Assembly (NCBI GenBank): GCA_031459615.1
Contig: JAVKIE010000008.1
Location: 55,988 to 119,987 of the forward strand
Reading direction: 5' to 3'
Length of the DNA: 64,000 bases
Source of the DNA: Calidihabitans tengchongensis
Lineage (GTDB): Bacteria > Sysuimicrobiota > Sysuimicrobiia > Sysuimicrobiales > Kaftiobacteriaceae
The position numbers and the translations under genes were made by a program. Position 1 is the first letter of the stretch; each line of letters starts with the position of its first letter. This document shows, in pieces, positions 33,056-42,513 of the stretch. The notes below the pieces were generated by a model, which ran no database searches, was not told the origin of the DNA, and saw only the letters and a program-made list of their open reading frames with translations.

Positions 33056-34291
33056 CTATCCTCCGTGCACCACCTCGCGCCACCAGGACCGCACCCGGCT
33101 CCACAGGCCGGTGCCGTTGCCGCCCCGGGAGGGGCGAGACCCGCCGTGGCGCACCCCGTACAGCACCAGCCCGACCCCGGTGGCGTAGATGGGACTGGCC
33201 ACCGCGTCGGTCAGCCCCCCCACCTGGTCCGGCACCCCCACCCGGGCGGGCAGTTCCAGGTGCTCGCTCACGTAGCGGGTGATCCCCCGCAGCAGCGCCG
33301 TGCCCCCGGTCAGGACGATCCCCGCCGGCACCAGGTGGGCGTAGCCGCTGCGGCGGATCTGGAGGCGCAGCAGGCCGCAGATCTCCTGCAACCGCGGCTC
33401 GATGATCTCGCACAGCACCCGCCGGGGCAGCACCCGCGGCTCCCGGTCGCCCACGTTGAACACCTCGATCAGTTCCCCTTCCCGGGCGTCGGCGGCGGAC
33501 GCCGCCCCGTGGCGGATCTTCAGTTTCTCGGCTTCGGCCACCGGCGTGCGCAGCCCGACGGCCACGTCGCTGGTGATGTGGTGCCCTCCCACCGGGAGGA
33601 TGGCCGTATGGCACAGGCCGCCGCCGACGAACACGCCGATGCTGGTGGTGCCGCCGCCGATATCGGCCAGGACCACGCCCAGCTCCCGCTCGGCGGGGGT
33701 CAGCACGGCCTCCGCCGAGGCCAGGGGCTCCAGGACGATCTCCTCCAGCTCCAGCCCGGCCCGCTGGACGCACTTGAGGAGGTTCGCCAGGACCGTGGAG
33801 GTGCCGGTGACAATGTGCGCTTCGACCTCCAGGCGCGATCCGTACATGCCCACCGGGTTGCGAACCCCGTCGTGGCCATCCACCACGAAGCCCCGGGGCA
33901 GCATGTGCACGATCTCCCTGTCCGAGGCCGGGAGGGCGGCCATGCGCGCCGCCTCGATCACCCGCTCCACGTCGGCCGAGGAGATCTCGTGGTCGCCGCG
34001 GCTCACGGCGACCACGCCGCGGGAGTTGGTGGAGGTGATGTGCTCGCCGGAGACGCCCACGTACAGGGAGGAGATGGTGATCCCGGCCATGCGCTCGGCG
34101 CGCTCCACCGCCTCCTCGATGGCCCGGGTGGTGGCGTCCAGGTCGATGACCACCCCCTTGCGGATGCCCGACGACGGGGTGCTGCCCACTCCGGCGATGT
34201 GCACCTCGCCGTCGTCGTCCACCTCGCCCACCACCGCGCACACTTTGGTGGTGCCGATGTCCAGACCGACCACGTGCTGCTTGCGCGACAT
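33056..34291 (-). CDS. ftsA: Cell division protein FtsA
   Basis: 411 residues, actin fold. VVGLDIGTTKVCAVVGEV at the N-terminus, NSRGVVAVSRGDHEIS in the SHS2-type 1C domain, VVLADIGGGTTSIGVFVGG (phosphate 2) and AGIVLTGGTALLRGI (adenosine motif). The C-terminus ends in an amphipathic helix, LWSRVRSWWREVV, for membrane binding. FtsA tethers FtsZ filaments. SepF is also encoded in this window, so two anchors are available. Confidence 0.97.
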   Translation of the reverse strand: MSRKQHVVGLDIGTTKVCAVVGEVDDDGEVHIAGVGSTPSSGIRKGVVIDLDATTRAIEEAVERAERMAGITISSLYVGVSGEHITSTNSRGVVAVSRGDHEISSADVERVIEAARMAALPASDREIVHMLPRGFVVDGHDGVRNPVGMYGSRLEVEAHIVTGTSTVLANLLKCVQRAGLELEEIVLEPLASAEAVLTPAERELGVVLADIGGGTTSIGVFVGGGLCHTAILPVGGHHITSDVAVGLRTPVAEAEKLKIRHGAASAADAREGELIEVFNVGDREPRVLPRRVLCEIIEPRLQEICGLLRLQIRRSGYAHLVPAGIVLTGGTALLRGITRYVSEHLELPARVGVPDQVGGLTDAVASPIYATGVGLVLYGVRHGGSRPSRGGNGTGLWSRVRSWWREVVHGG

Positions 34292-34410
34292 CGTCGCACC
34301 CCGGACGGCGCCTAGGCCTCCCCGCTGGGTGTCCGCGGGCCGGCGGCCATCGCTAGATCTGGTGGTCCTCGCCGCATGCTTTCCCTACATCTTGTGTGGG
34401 CATTCCACGC

Positions 34411-35187
34411 TCACGGCGGGACTCCTCCCGCACGCAGGTAGACGCTGCCGGCAAACCGCAGGTCCACCACCGTCCCGGACCTTCCCCTCCGGCGGGCGGC
34501 CTCCAGCGCTGCCGGGAGGATGGCCGCCCGCTGGTCCGCGGCGGCGCCGGGACCCAGCAGCACGGTGAGGCCGTCGGCGGTGATCACCACCACGTCCCCG
34601 CTGGCGGTGAGCCGCACCCGCACCCCGCGCTCCGTCTCGGATGCGGGCAGGAGGCCGACGACCCGCACCGCCGCCGCCACGCCCGGCAGCGGAATCCGGT
34701 CCCCGCCTCGCGCCCACGGCGGAGGTGCCCCGTCCACGGTCACCACCGGCAGCACGCCGGGATCGGACGCGTGCTCCACGACCACGGCCTCCTGGTCCAC
34801 CAGCAGGTATCCCTCCCGGTAGGGGACGGCGGCCCGGGGAGTGCGCTCCACCACCCGCAGGACCACGCGCCCGGTGGGCGCCACCTCCACCGACGCCCGG
34901 GCGATCCGCGGCAGCAGCCGCAGGCGGGCAGTAACCCGTACCGGATCGACCTCGGCCAGCCGCTGACCCACGCGCACGCCCGCCGCCGCCTCCACCGTCG
35001 CCGGAGACAGGACTCGGGTGCCTTCCACCTGGATCCGGGTGACCACCAGCAGGGAAGACGTGCCAACCGACGCGAAGGCGGCAAACGCGGCCAGGGCCGC
35101 GCCAAATCGCATCAACAGGTCCAGGGATCCCAGAGCCGGGGGATCGGCCCCGGGCGCGACGGGCGAGGGGGCGGGAAGACGGCTCAT
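34411..35187 (-). CDS. ftsQ: Cell division protein FtsQ (DivIB)
   Basis: 258 residues. A cytoplasmic N-terminus of about 24 residues and one membrane segment (FGAALAAFAAFASVGTSSLLV) are followed by a POTRA domain (VTRIQVEGTRVLSPATVEAA, GQRLAEVDPVRVTARLRLLP) and the beta domain (RTPRAAVPYREGYLLVDQEA). FtsQ links early and late division proteins and binds FtsL/FtsB. It lies between murB and ftsA. The 119-bp ftsQ-ftsA spacer contains CACAAGATGTAG, which loosely resembles the NrdR-box candidate, and no gene. Confidence 0.9.
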   Translation of the reverse strand: MSRLPAPSPVAPGADPPALGSLDLLMRFGAALAAFAAFASVGTSSLLVVTRIQVEGTRVLSPATVEAAAGVRVGQRLAEVDPVRVTARLRLLPRIARASVEVAPTGRVVLRVVERTPRAAVPYREGYLLVDQEAVVVEHASDPGVLPVVTVDGAPPPWARGGDRIPLPGVAAAVRVVGLLPASETERGVRVRLTASGDVVVITADGLTVLLGPGAAADQRAAILPAALEAARRRGRSGTVVDLRFAGSVYLRAGGVPP

Positions 35188-35237
35188 CGGCAGGTGCGGC
35201 GAGTGCGTCGGCGACGGGTGCGACTGGCGTCAGGATG

Positions 35238-36173
35238 TCAGGTCAGCTGATCCGGATCGAACTCCCCCACAAGCTTGATTTCCGGCTCCAACCTTACCCT
35301 GAATTTCTCCATGACCAGCCCAGATACCTGTCGCATCAGGGCCAGGACGTCCGCCGCGGTGGCCGCCCCGGTGTTGAGGATGTAGTTGGCGTGGACCTCG
35401 GACACCCGGGCGCCCCCCACCTGCAGCCCCTTCCCCCCCGCCAGGTCGATCAGGCGGCCAGCGTGGTCCCCGGGGGGGTTGCGGAAGACGCAGCCCGAGC
35501 TGGGCGGACCCAGGGGCTGGGTGGCCGCCCGCTGGGCCAGCCAGCGGTCGGTGAGCTCGCGGACGGCGGCGGGATCGCCCTGGCGGAGCTGCAGCGTGGC
35601 CTCCACCACCACCCCCACCTGGCGCTGCAGGGCGCTGGTGCGGTAGCCGTACGCCAGCTCAGCCACCGCCAGCACCCGCTCGCCGTCGGGCTGCAGGACC
35701 CGCACCGAGCGCACCACCTCGGCCATGGCGTGGCCGTGGGCTCCGGCGTTCATCACCACCGCCCCGCCGACCGAGGCCGGAATGCCCGCGGCGAACTCCA
35801 GGCCCGCCAGTCCCCGGGCCGCGGCGGCGCGGGCGAGAAACGGCAGGCCGGCGCCCGCCTGGGCCGTCACCCGATCGCCGTCGAAGGCGACGCCGTCCAG
35901 TCCCTTCCCGATCTTGAGGACCACCGCGCGGATGCCGGCGTCGGCGATCAGCACGTTGGAGCCCTGGCCCAGCACGACAAACGGCAGCCCCGCGTCGAAC
36001 AGCCAGCGGACCACCGCCCGCAGCTCCCGCACCGACCGCGGTACCGCCAGGACGTCCGCCGGCCCGCCGATCCGGAAGGAGACGTGGCGGGCCAGGGGCT
36101 CGTTCTCCCGCACGTCCCGGCACAGCGCCCGCAGGCGGCGGGCCACCTCGACCCGCGACGGCAGGGCGCTCAC
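35238..36173 (-). CDS. murB: UDP-N-acetylenolpyruvoylglucosamine reductase MurB
   Basis: 311 residues from a GTG overlapping the murC stop (GTGA). ARHVSFRIGGPADVLAVP and VVLGQGSNVLIADAG bind FAD; FAAGIPASVGGAVVMNAGAH is the family signature; GCVFRNPPGDHAGRLID holds the residue that protonates the product; the C-terminal glutamate lies in EVHANYILN/LEPEIKLVG. The length and lack of the extra loop indicate a type II enzyme, as in Gram-positives. It makes UDP-MurNAc with NADPH. Confidence 0.96.
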   Translation of the reverse strand: MSALPSRVEVARRLRALCRDVRENEPLARHVSFRIGGPADVLAVPRSVRELRAVVRWLFDAGLPFVVLGQGSNVLIADAGIRAVVLKIGKGLDGVAFDGDRVTAQAGAGLPFLARAAAARGLAGLEFAAGIPASVGGAVVMNAGAHGHAMAEVVRSVRVLQPDGERVLAVAELAYGYRTSALQRQVGVVVEATLQLRQGDPAAVRELTDRWLAQRAATQPLGPPSSGCVFRNPPGDHAGRLIDLAGGKGLQVGGARVSEVHANYILNTGAATAADVLALMRQVSGLVMEKFRVRLEPEIKLVGEFDPDQLT

Positions 36174-37606
36174 CGCTCTCCCTCCCGGCCGCCGGGGCCC
36201 CCGCGCCCGGAGGAGGCGCCGCCGGCGGAGGCCCGGCCGGCGCGCAGGGCGGCCACCAGGGCGTCGGCGACCCGTCCGATGTCGCCCGCCCCCAGGGTGA
36301 GGACCAGGTCGCCCGGCCGCACCACCTCCAGCAGGTGCTCCACCACACCCGCGGGATCGGGCAGGAAGGTCACCGGCCGGTGCGGGCGGATGGCGTTGAC
36401 GATCAGGGAGGCGCTCACGCCGGGAATGGGAGGCTCGTCGGCGGGATACAGTTCGGTGATGATCAGCTCATCGGCGTCCGCGAAGGCGGTGGCGAACCGG
36501 CGGTATGTGGTGCGGGTGCGGGTGTAGCGGTGGGGCTGGAAGACGGCGATCACCCGCCGATCCGGCCAGGACTCCCGGGCAGCCCGCAGGACCGCCGCCA
36601 CCTTCACGGGATTGTGGGCGTAGTCATCCACCACCATCACCCCGCCCACGTCGCCGCGTACCGCAAACCTCCGGCTCACCCCCCCGAACGCCTGCAGGGC
36701 CTGGGCGATGCGGTCAAACTCCACCCCCGCGGCCAGGCCCACGGCGGCGGCGGCCAGGGCGTTGCGGACGTTGTACCGGCCGGGCACCGCCAGCGTCACC
36801 GGCCCCAGGCGGCGCCCCTCCCGGATGAACACGCACCGGGTGCGCCCCCCCGCCAGCGCCTGGATCTCGGCCCGCAGGTCCGGGCGTCCGGACAGGCCGC
36901 AGGTCAGGACGCGAGCCCGCACCCGCGGGCGCAGGTCGCGGACGTAGGGGAAGTCGGTGCACAGGACCGCGAAGCCGTCGTCCGGCAGCTGGGCGACGAA
37001 CCGCGCGAAGGTCTCCACCAGGCGCTCCGCCGTGCGGTAGTAGTCGCGGTGGTCGGTGGTGTCCAGGCTGGTGACGACGGCGGCGTGGGGGCGGACGTAC
37101 AGCAGCGAGCCGTCGGACTCGTCCACCTCGGCCACCACCCACGGGCCGCGGCCCAGGCGCACGTTGCCGTCCAGGCCGTCCACGTCGGCCCCGATCAGGG
37201 CCGTGGGGTCCCGCCCGCCGGCAGCGAGGACGTGGGTGATCATGGCCGCGGTGGTGGTCTTGCCGTGGGTCCCCACCACCGCGATCCCGCATCCCTCGGC
37301 CAGGACCTGGGCCAGCAGCTGCGCCCGGTGGTAGACGGGCATTCCGCGGGACCGGGCCGCCACGATCTCCGGCGACTGCTCGGGCACCGCCCGCGAGGCC
37401 ACCACCGTGTCCGCCGCGTCCAGGTGGGACGGGTCGTGGCCGAGGCTCACCGCGATCCCGGCCGCGGCCAGGCGCCGGGTGGTCTCCGACGCGCGCAGGT
37501 CGCATCCGCTGACCCGGTAGCCGCGCTCCAGCAGGACGCGGGCGAGGGCGCTCATGCCCGCCCCCCCGATGCCCACGAAGTGCACGCGGGAGGCCGGCGG
37601 GATCAT
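36170..37606 (-). CDS. murC: UDP-N-acetylmuramate-L-alanine ligase MurC
   Basis: 478 residues from ATG 37606, overlapping murG (ATGA). VHFVGIGGAGMSALARVLL is the UDP-binding Rossmann start. GIAVVGTHGKTTTAAMITHV is the ATP P-loop. TALIGADVDGLDGNVRLG, VAEVDESDGSLL, and VVDDYAHNPVKVAAVL with FQPHRYTRTRT complete the motif set. It adds L-Ala to UDP-MurNAc. The final 30 residues are Gly/Arg rich and probably disordered. Confidence 0.97.
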   Translation of the reverse strand: MIPPASRVHFVGIGGAGMSALARVLLERGYRVSGCDLRASETTRRLAAAGIAVSLGHDPSHLDAADTVVASRAVPEQSPEIVAARSRGMPVYHRAQLLAQVLAEGCGIAVVGTHGKTTTAAMITHVLAAGGRDPTALIGADVDGLDGNVRLGRGPWVVAEVDESDGSLLYVRPHAAVVTSLDTTDHRDYYRTAERLVETFARFVAQLPDDGFAVLCTDFPYVRDLRPRVRARVLTCGLSGRPDLRAEIQALAGGRTRCVFIREGRRLGPVTLAVPGRYNVRNALAAAAVGLAAGVEFDRIAQALQAFGGVSRRFAVRGDVGGVMVVDDYAHNPVKVAAVLRAARESWPDRRVIAVFQPHRYTRTRTTYRRFATAFADADELIITELYPADEPPIPGVSASLIVNAIRPHRPVTFLPDPAGVVEHLLEVVRPGDLVLTLGAGDIGRVADALVAALRAGRASAGGASSGRGGPGGREGER

Positions 37607-38688
37607 GGCCGTCCTCCGGCGGCCTGCAGGACCAGGCCTGCCACCTCCCGGGCGGCATCCGGTCGGCCCAGCGACCGGCTGGCGCGCGCCATCGCCTGGA
37701 GGACCTGGGGACGGGCGCACAGATCCGCCACGGTGTCGGCCAGGCGCCGGGGCGACAGGTCCCGGTCGGCGATCACCACGGCCGCCCCGGCCTCCTCCAG
37801 AACGCGGGCGTTGGCCTCCTGGTGGGCAGAGGCAGCGTGCGGATACGGCACCGCCACCACCGGCAGCCCGTGGGCGGTCGCCTCGGCCAGGGTTCCCGCC
37901 CCGGCGCGGCAGACCACCAGGTCGGCGCAGGCGTAGGCGTCCGCGACGTGCTCGATGTAGGGGACGCACGTGTACGGCGGCGAGGCCTCCAGCCCATCCC
38001 GCTCGCGCTGCACCCAGGCGTAGTGGGCTTCGCCCGTCTGGTGGAGGATCTGCACGGGGCTGCCGGCCAGCGCGGGGGCCATCCGGACGGCCGCGGCGTT
38101 CAGGCTGCGGGCTCCCTGGCTGCCTCCCAGAATCAGCACCGTGGTGCGCCCCTCCTCCAGGCGAAAGCGCCGGCGGCCGCGATCCCGGTCTCCGTCCAGG
38201 GCCGCCGAGCGCACCGGCACGCCGGTGACCACCGTGCGGGGACCCAGGCCGGCCGCCCCGTGCGGCACGCTCACCGCCCGCGCCCAGCGGGCGAGCAGGC
38301 GGTTGGCGGCGCCGGGGACGACGTTCTGCTCCTGCACCACCAGGGGAATGCCCAGCAGCACGGCTGCCAGACCGACGGGGAGCGCCGCGTAGCCGCCCGT
38401 CGCCAGGACCACCCGGGGCCGCCAGCGGCTCAGCCACACCACCGACTGCGCCAGGCCGGCGGCGGTGAGGGCCGCTCCGGGGATCCTCCTCAGGCCCGAG
38501 CGGGTCCACGGGCGGGAGAGGATGCGGCGGAACGGCCAGCCGGCCCGAGGAACCACCCGGCGCTCCAGGCCGTCCCCGCCGGCAAAGACGATCTCCGCCT
38601 CCGGAGCCAGGGACGCCAGCGCTTCGGCCACGGCCAGGCCGGGATAGACGTGCCCCCCGGTGCCGCCGCCCGCGATGACCACCCTCAT
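37603..38688 (-). CDS. murG: UDP-GlcNAc:lipid I transferase MurG
   Basis: 361 residues. VVIAGGGTGGHVYPGLAVAE opens the protein; VLATGGYAALPVGLAAVLLG, VVQEQNVVPGAANRLLARWA, LILGGSQGARSLNAA, HQTG and VCRAGAGTLAEATAHGLPVV are the MurG hallmarks. It makes lipid II on the inner membrane face. Both ends overlap neighbours (ftsW upstream, murC downstream) through ATGA. Confidence 0.97.
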   Translation of the reverse strand: MRVVIAGGGTGGHVYPGLAVAEALASLAPEAEIVFAGGDGLERRVVPRAGWPFRRILSRPWTRSGLRRIPGAALTAAGLAQSVVWLSRWRPRVVLATGGYAALPVGLAAVLLGIPLVVQEQNVVPGAANRLLARWARAVSVPHGAAGLGPRTVVTGVPVRSAALDGDRDRGRRRFRLEEGRTTVLILGGSQGARSLNAAAVRMAPALAGSPVQILHQTGEAHYAWVQRERDGLEASPPYTCVPYIEHVADAYACADLVVCRAGAGTLAEATAHGLPVVAVPYPHAASAHQEANARVLEEAGAAVVIADRDLSPRRLADTVADLCARPQVLQAMARASRSLGRPDAAREVAGLVLQAAGGRP

Positions 38689-39839
38689 GTCGGCCACCGC
38701 CCCACCCGGGCGCCGGGACTGGACCGGACGGAGGGGTCGCTCCCGGCGTGCTGGGAGATGTTCAGCAGGATGCCGGCGGCGATCATGGTGAACAGCAGGG
38801 AGGATCCCCCGAAGCTGACCAGCGGCAGCGGCACCCCGGTGATGGGCAGCACGCCGGTGGTGACCCCGATGTTGATGACAGCCTGCGCCACGATGGTCAC
38901 CGTGAGACCGGCCGCCAGGAGGCTGCCGAACCGGTCGGGCGCCGTCCGGGCGATGCGCATTCCCCGCACCGCCAGGACGCCGTACAGGGCCAGGATGCTG
39001 AGCCCGCCCACCAGCCCCAGCTCCTCGCCCAGGATGCTGAAGATGAAGTCGGTGTGCCGCTCGGGCAGGTAATAGAACTTCTGGCGGCTCTGCCCCAACC
39101 CGACGCCCCGCAGGCCCCCCGAGCCCAGGGCCAGCAGCGACTGGATGATGTGAAAGCCGGCCCCCTGGGGATCGGCCCACGGGTTCACGAACGCCAGCAG
39201 CCTCTGGCGGCGGTACTCTTCCCCCAGGGCGGCGGCAGCCACCACGGGAAGCCCCGCCAGACCCATCCCCACCAGGTGCCGCAGTCGCGCCCCCGCCGCG
39301 AACAGCATCCCTCCGGCCACAAGCGCGGTCAGCAGCGCCGTGCCCATGTCGGGCTGGGCGAGGATGAGGCCGAACACGGCGGCGGTGACGGCCACGGGCC
39401 CCGCGATCGCCCGCAGCTCGCCGATCCGGGAACCCCGGCGGTCCAGCGCATCGGCCAGGAACAGGACCAGCGCCAGCTTCATCCCCTCCGAGGGCTGCAC
39501 CGACACGGGCCCGCCCACCGGCAGCCACCGCCGCGCCCCGCCGGCCGTCCGGCCGATTCCCGGCACGAGGACCAGGACCAGGGCGACCGCGCCGATCGCC
39601 AGCAGCGCCGGGGCCAGGGGGCGCAGGCGGAGGTAGTGCACGCGCTGGGCCAGAGCCAGGGCCACCAGCCCCAGGACCGCCCAGGTGGCCTGTCGCTTGA
39701 GGAAGAATGCGCTGTCCCCGTACCACTCGTGGGCCACGATGGCGCTGGCGCTGTACACCATGACCACCCCCACCCCGGTCAGGATCACCACCGGAACCAG
39801 CACCCACGGGTCCGGAGCCCGCCGCGGAGGACCCGTCAC
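38685..39839 (-). CDS. ftsW: SEDS peptidoglycan glycosyltransferase FtsW
   Basis: 384 residues, ten membrane segments. VVMVYSASAIVAHEWYGDSA near TM1, RWLPVGGPVSVQPSEGMKLA (with the catalytic region of SEDS proteins), ILAQPDMGTALL, FYYLPERHTDFIFSILGEEL and TGVLPITGVPLPLVSFGGSS are conserved. It polymerises septal glycan with its partner PBP (FtsI at 45-47 kb). The start GTG overlaps the murD stop. Confidence 0.96.
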   Translation of the reverse strand: MTGPPRRAPDPWVLVPVVILTGVGVVMVYSASAIVAHEWYGDSAFFLKRQATWAVLGLVALALAQRVHYLRLRPLAPALLAIGAVALVLVLVPGIGRTAGGARRWLPVGGPVSVQPSEGMKLALVLFLADALDRRGSRIGELRAIAGPVAVTAAVFGLILAQPDMGTALLTALVAGGMLFAAGARLRHLVGMGLAGLPVVAAAALGEEYRRQRLLAFVNPWADPQGAGFHIIQSLLALGSGGLRGVGLGQSRQKFYYLPERHTDFIFSILGEELGLVGGLSILALYGVLAVRGMRIARTAPDRFGSLLAAGLTVTIVAQAVINIGVTTGVLPITGVPLPLVSFGGSSLLFTMIAAGILLNISQHAGSDPSVRSSPGARVGRWPT

Positions 39840-41532
39840 GGTCGTCCCCCGGATGGGCCGCCGCCGGCCCGCCGGCGGACCAGGGCCAGGAAGCGGTCGC
39901 CGCGCTCGCGGTAGTCGGTGAACTGGTCAAAGCTCTCGCACCCCGGGGACAGCACCACCGCCTCCCCGGGCCCCACCGCCGCGGCGGCGGCCTCCACGGC
40001 CTCCTCCAGGGTGGCGGCCAGGCGGACCGGCAGCCCCCGCAGGGCCTGGGCCAGGACCGGGGCGGCGGCGCCCAGCAGGACGACGACCTTCACCGGCGAG
40101 TCCCGGAGCGCCTGCGCCATGGGCGCGAACTGATCGGGGGTGGCCCCGGGACGGATCCCGCCGGCAATGAGCGCGAACGGCCGGTCCATGCTGCGGATGG
40201 CGGCCGCGGCGGCGGCCGGGTTGGTGGCCAGGGAGTCCTCGTAGTACCGCACGCCGTCCACGTCCCCGGCCAGGCGGAAGCGGTAGGGCAGGCCCGTGAA
40301 CTCCTCCAGGACCCGGGCCATCGCCTCCGCCGTCGCGCCGGCCAGGGAGGCCGCCAGGCAGGCCGCCAGCGCGTTCTCCACCTGGTGGGTGCCCGGCAGG
40401 CGCAGGGCGCGGCGGGGGACCCTCTGCTCGGCGCGATCGTGGCGGATGACGAAGTCGGCACCGTCCACCCACGCCCCGGCGCCGAGCCGCCGGATGCGGC
40501 TGAACAGGTAGGGCTGGGGGCAGGCCGCCGCGGTGGCCGCGGTATACGGGTTGTCGGCGTTCAGCACCGCCAGGTCGCCGGGACCCTGGTGGCGGACGAT
40601 GGTGCGCTTGACTTCCAGGTAGGCCTCCAGCGACCCGTGGTCGTCCAGGTGGTGGGGCGCCAGGTTGGTCAGGACGGCGATGTGGGGACTGTAGGGCAGG
40701 TCCACCAGCTGCCGGTTGGACAGTTCCAGCACCAGCCAGTCTTCGGGACGGATCGCATCCAGGAAGTACACCGCCGGCACGTGGGTGCGGTCGTTGCCGG
40801 AGACGTGGGCCCGCAGGCCGCTGGCCAGGAGCATCTGGTGGACGAGGTGGGCCACGGTGTACTTGCCGTTGGTTCCGGTGACGCCGATGACGGGGCAAGG
40901 GCAGATCTCGAAGACCAGGCGCGTCAGGGAGTGCAGGGCGCCCCGATCCCGCAGGCGGTGCAGCGGGGCGTTGGCCGGGTGGCGGAACCAGGACTGGGGG
41001 ACGAAGACCACGTCGGCGTCCTCGACCCCCTCCAAGTACCGGTCCGCCCATCGCCACTGGATGGGGTATGCCTGCAGACGCCGCGCGGCGCGCGCCCGCT
41101 GCTCCGGCTCCATCCAGGCGTGGGTGCGGGCGAACTCCGCCTCAAACTCCTCCGGACGGCGGAGTTCGTGGNNNNNNNNNNNNNNNNNNNNNNNNNNNNN
41201 NNNNNNNNNNNNNNNNNNNNNNNNNNNNNNNNNNNNNNNNNNNNNNNNNNNNNNNNNNNNNNNNNNNNNTCCGCCCATCGCCACTGGATGGGGTATGCCT
41301 GCAGACGCCGCGCGGCGCGCGCCCGCTGCTCCGGCTCCATCCAGGCGTGGGTGCGGGCGAACTCCGCCTCAAACTCCTCCGGACGGCGGAGTTCGTGAAC
41401 GGTCAGGGTGGTGATGCCCCGACCGACCAGGAAGTCCACCACGGCGGCGCCCTCGGTTCCGGCCGGCCCCACCACGTGAATGGCCTGTCCCCGCAGCCGG
41501 CGGATCACCGCGTCCACCCTCGCGTGCTCCAT
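39836..41532 (-). CDS. murD: UDP-N-acetylmuramoylalanine-D-glutamate ligase MurD, split by an assembly gap
   Basis: The reading frame runs from ATG 41532 (MEHARVDAVIRRLRGQAIHV) into a run of 98 Ns. A 128-base stretch occurs identically on both sides of the Ns. Collapsing the duplicate gives one uninterrupted protein of about 450 residues, so the gene is probably intact in the organism. Motifs: IGVTGTNGKYTVAHLVHQML (P-loop with Tyr in place of Thr), LVLELSNRQL, LAPHHLDDHGSLEAYLEVKR, YYEDSLATNPAAAAAAIRSM, IAGG and VLLSPGCESFDQF (here VVLSPGCES). It adds D-Glu to UDP-MurNAc-L-Ala. Confidence 0.92.
41043..41397. other. Assembly gap flanked by a 128-bp exact duplication
   Basis: Bases 41043-41170 and 41270-41397 are identical; between them lie one odd base and 98 Ns. 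This is what a scaffolder leaves when two contigs that overlap are joined without merging. It is not a biological repeat. Confidence 0.95.
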
Positions 41533-41556
41533 GGTTCTGCCGTCCCTGCCCGATCC

Positions 41557-42510
41557 CTACGCGCCCAGCGCCAGCCCGGCCAGGGCGGCGGCCAGCCCCA
41601 CCAGCCACAGGCGGGTGACGATCTGGGTCTCGCTCCACCCCACCAGCTCGAAGTGATGGTGCAGGGGGCTCATGCGCAGGATCCGGCGGCCTCCGGTGGC
41701 CTTGAAGTAGAGCACCTGGGCCAGGACGGAGGCGGCCTCCAGGACGAACACCAGTCCCACCACCAGCAACAGGATCTCCTCGCGGGCGGCGATGGCGATC
41801 CCGCCGAGGGCCCCTCCCAGCCCGTTGGATCCGACGTCCCCCATGAAGACTGTCGCCGGGTGGGCGTTGAACCACACGAAGGCAGCAGATGCGCCCGCCA
41901 CCGCCGCCGCCACGACCGCCACGTCGGTCCGGCCGGCGCGCGCGGCCAGGACAGCGTATACCCCCGCGGCCATCGCGACCAGCCCTGCGGCCAGCCCGTC
42001 CAGCCCGTCGGAGAGGTTGACCGCGTTGGTCACGCCCATCAGGTACACCACCACGAAGGCTGCATACAGCGGTCCCAGGGCCACGGCGCCCACCCGGGGG
42101 ATCTGCACCGCGGCGCCCGCGAGCGCCCACCGGCTCAGGGCCACTGCCGCCGCGACGGCCACCAGCCCCTGCAGGGCCAGCCGCTCCCGCGCGCGCAGGC
42201 CCAGGTTGCGCCCGCGGCGCAGGGCCAGCACGTCGTCTGCGGCCCCCACGGCTCCGAACGCCGCCATCAGGCCCAGGATCCAGACCACCTGGGGGGTGCG
42301 GGGCGCGAGCGCCAGGGCCACCGCTCCGGCAGCGGCGAGCACGAACAGCCCTCCCATGGTCGGGGTGCCAGCCTTCTGCCGGTGGCGGGCCGGCGCGTCC
42401 TCCCGGATGCGCTGGCGCACCTGGAGCGCGCCCAGGCGGGGGATCGCCCACCGCCCCAGGATCAGGGTCAGGGCGGCGGCAGCGGCGGCGGCGAGCAGCG
42501 GCCGGTCCAC
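41557..42510 (-). CDS. mraY: Phospho-MurNAc-pentapeptide transferase MraY
   Basis: 317 residues, ten membrane segments. HRQKAGTPTMGGLFVL, GAADDVLALRRGRNLGL, VTNAVNLSDGLDGLAAGL, NAHPATVFMGDVGSNGLGGA and MSPLHHHFELVGWSE include the catalytic aspartates and the HHH motif. The first Asp pair reads AADD where DDD is common. It forms lipid I on undecaprenyl phosphate. It lies 3 bases after murF. Confidence 0.96.
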   Translation of the reverse strand: MDRPLLAAAAAAALTLILGRWAIPRLGALQVRQRIREDAPARHRQKAGTPTMGGLFVLAAAGAVALALAPRTPQVVWILGLMAAFGAVGAADDVLALRRGRNLGLRARERLALQGLVAVAAAVALSRWALAGAAVQIPRVGAVALGPLYAAFVVVYLMGVTNAVNLSDGLDGLAAGLVAMAAGVYAVLAARAGRTDVAVVAAAVAGASAAFVWFNAHPATVFMGDVGSNGLGGALGGIAIAAREEILLLVVGLVFVLEAASVLAQVLYFKATGGRRILRMSPLHHHFELVGWSETQIVTRLWLVGLAAALAGLALGA

Positions 42511-42513
42511 GGC

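Noticed and set aside
34300..34410. CACAAGATGTAG in the ftsQ-ftsA spacer as a further NrdR box
   Set aside because: A single site without a partner at the right spacing and in a gene not linked to dNTP synthesis; probably chance.
41043..41397. Direct repeat of 128 bp that could look like a transposon target or tandem duplication
   Set aside because: It flanks a run of Ns inside one gene and restores an intact murD when collapsed, so it is an assembly artefact.
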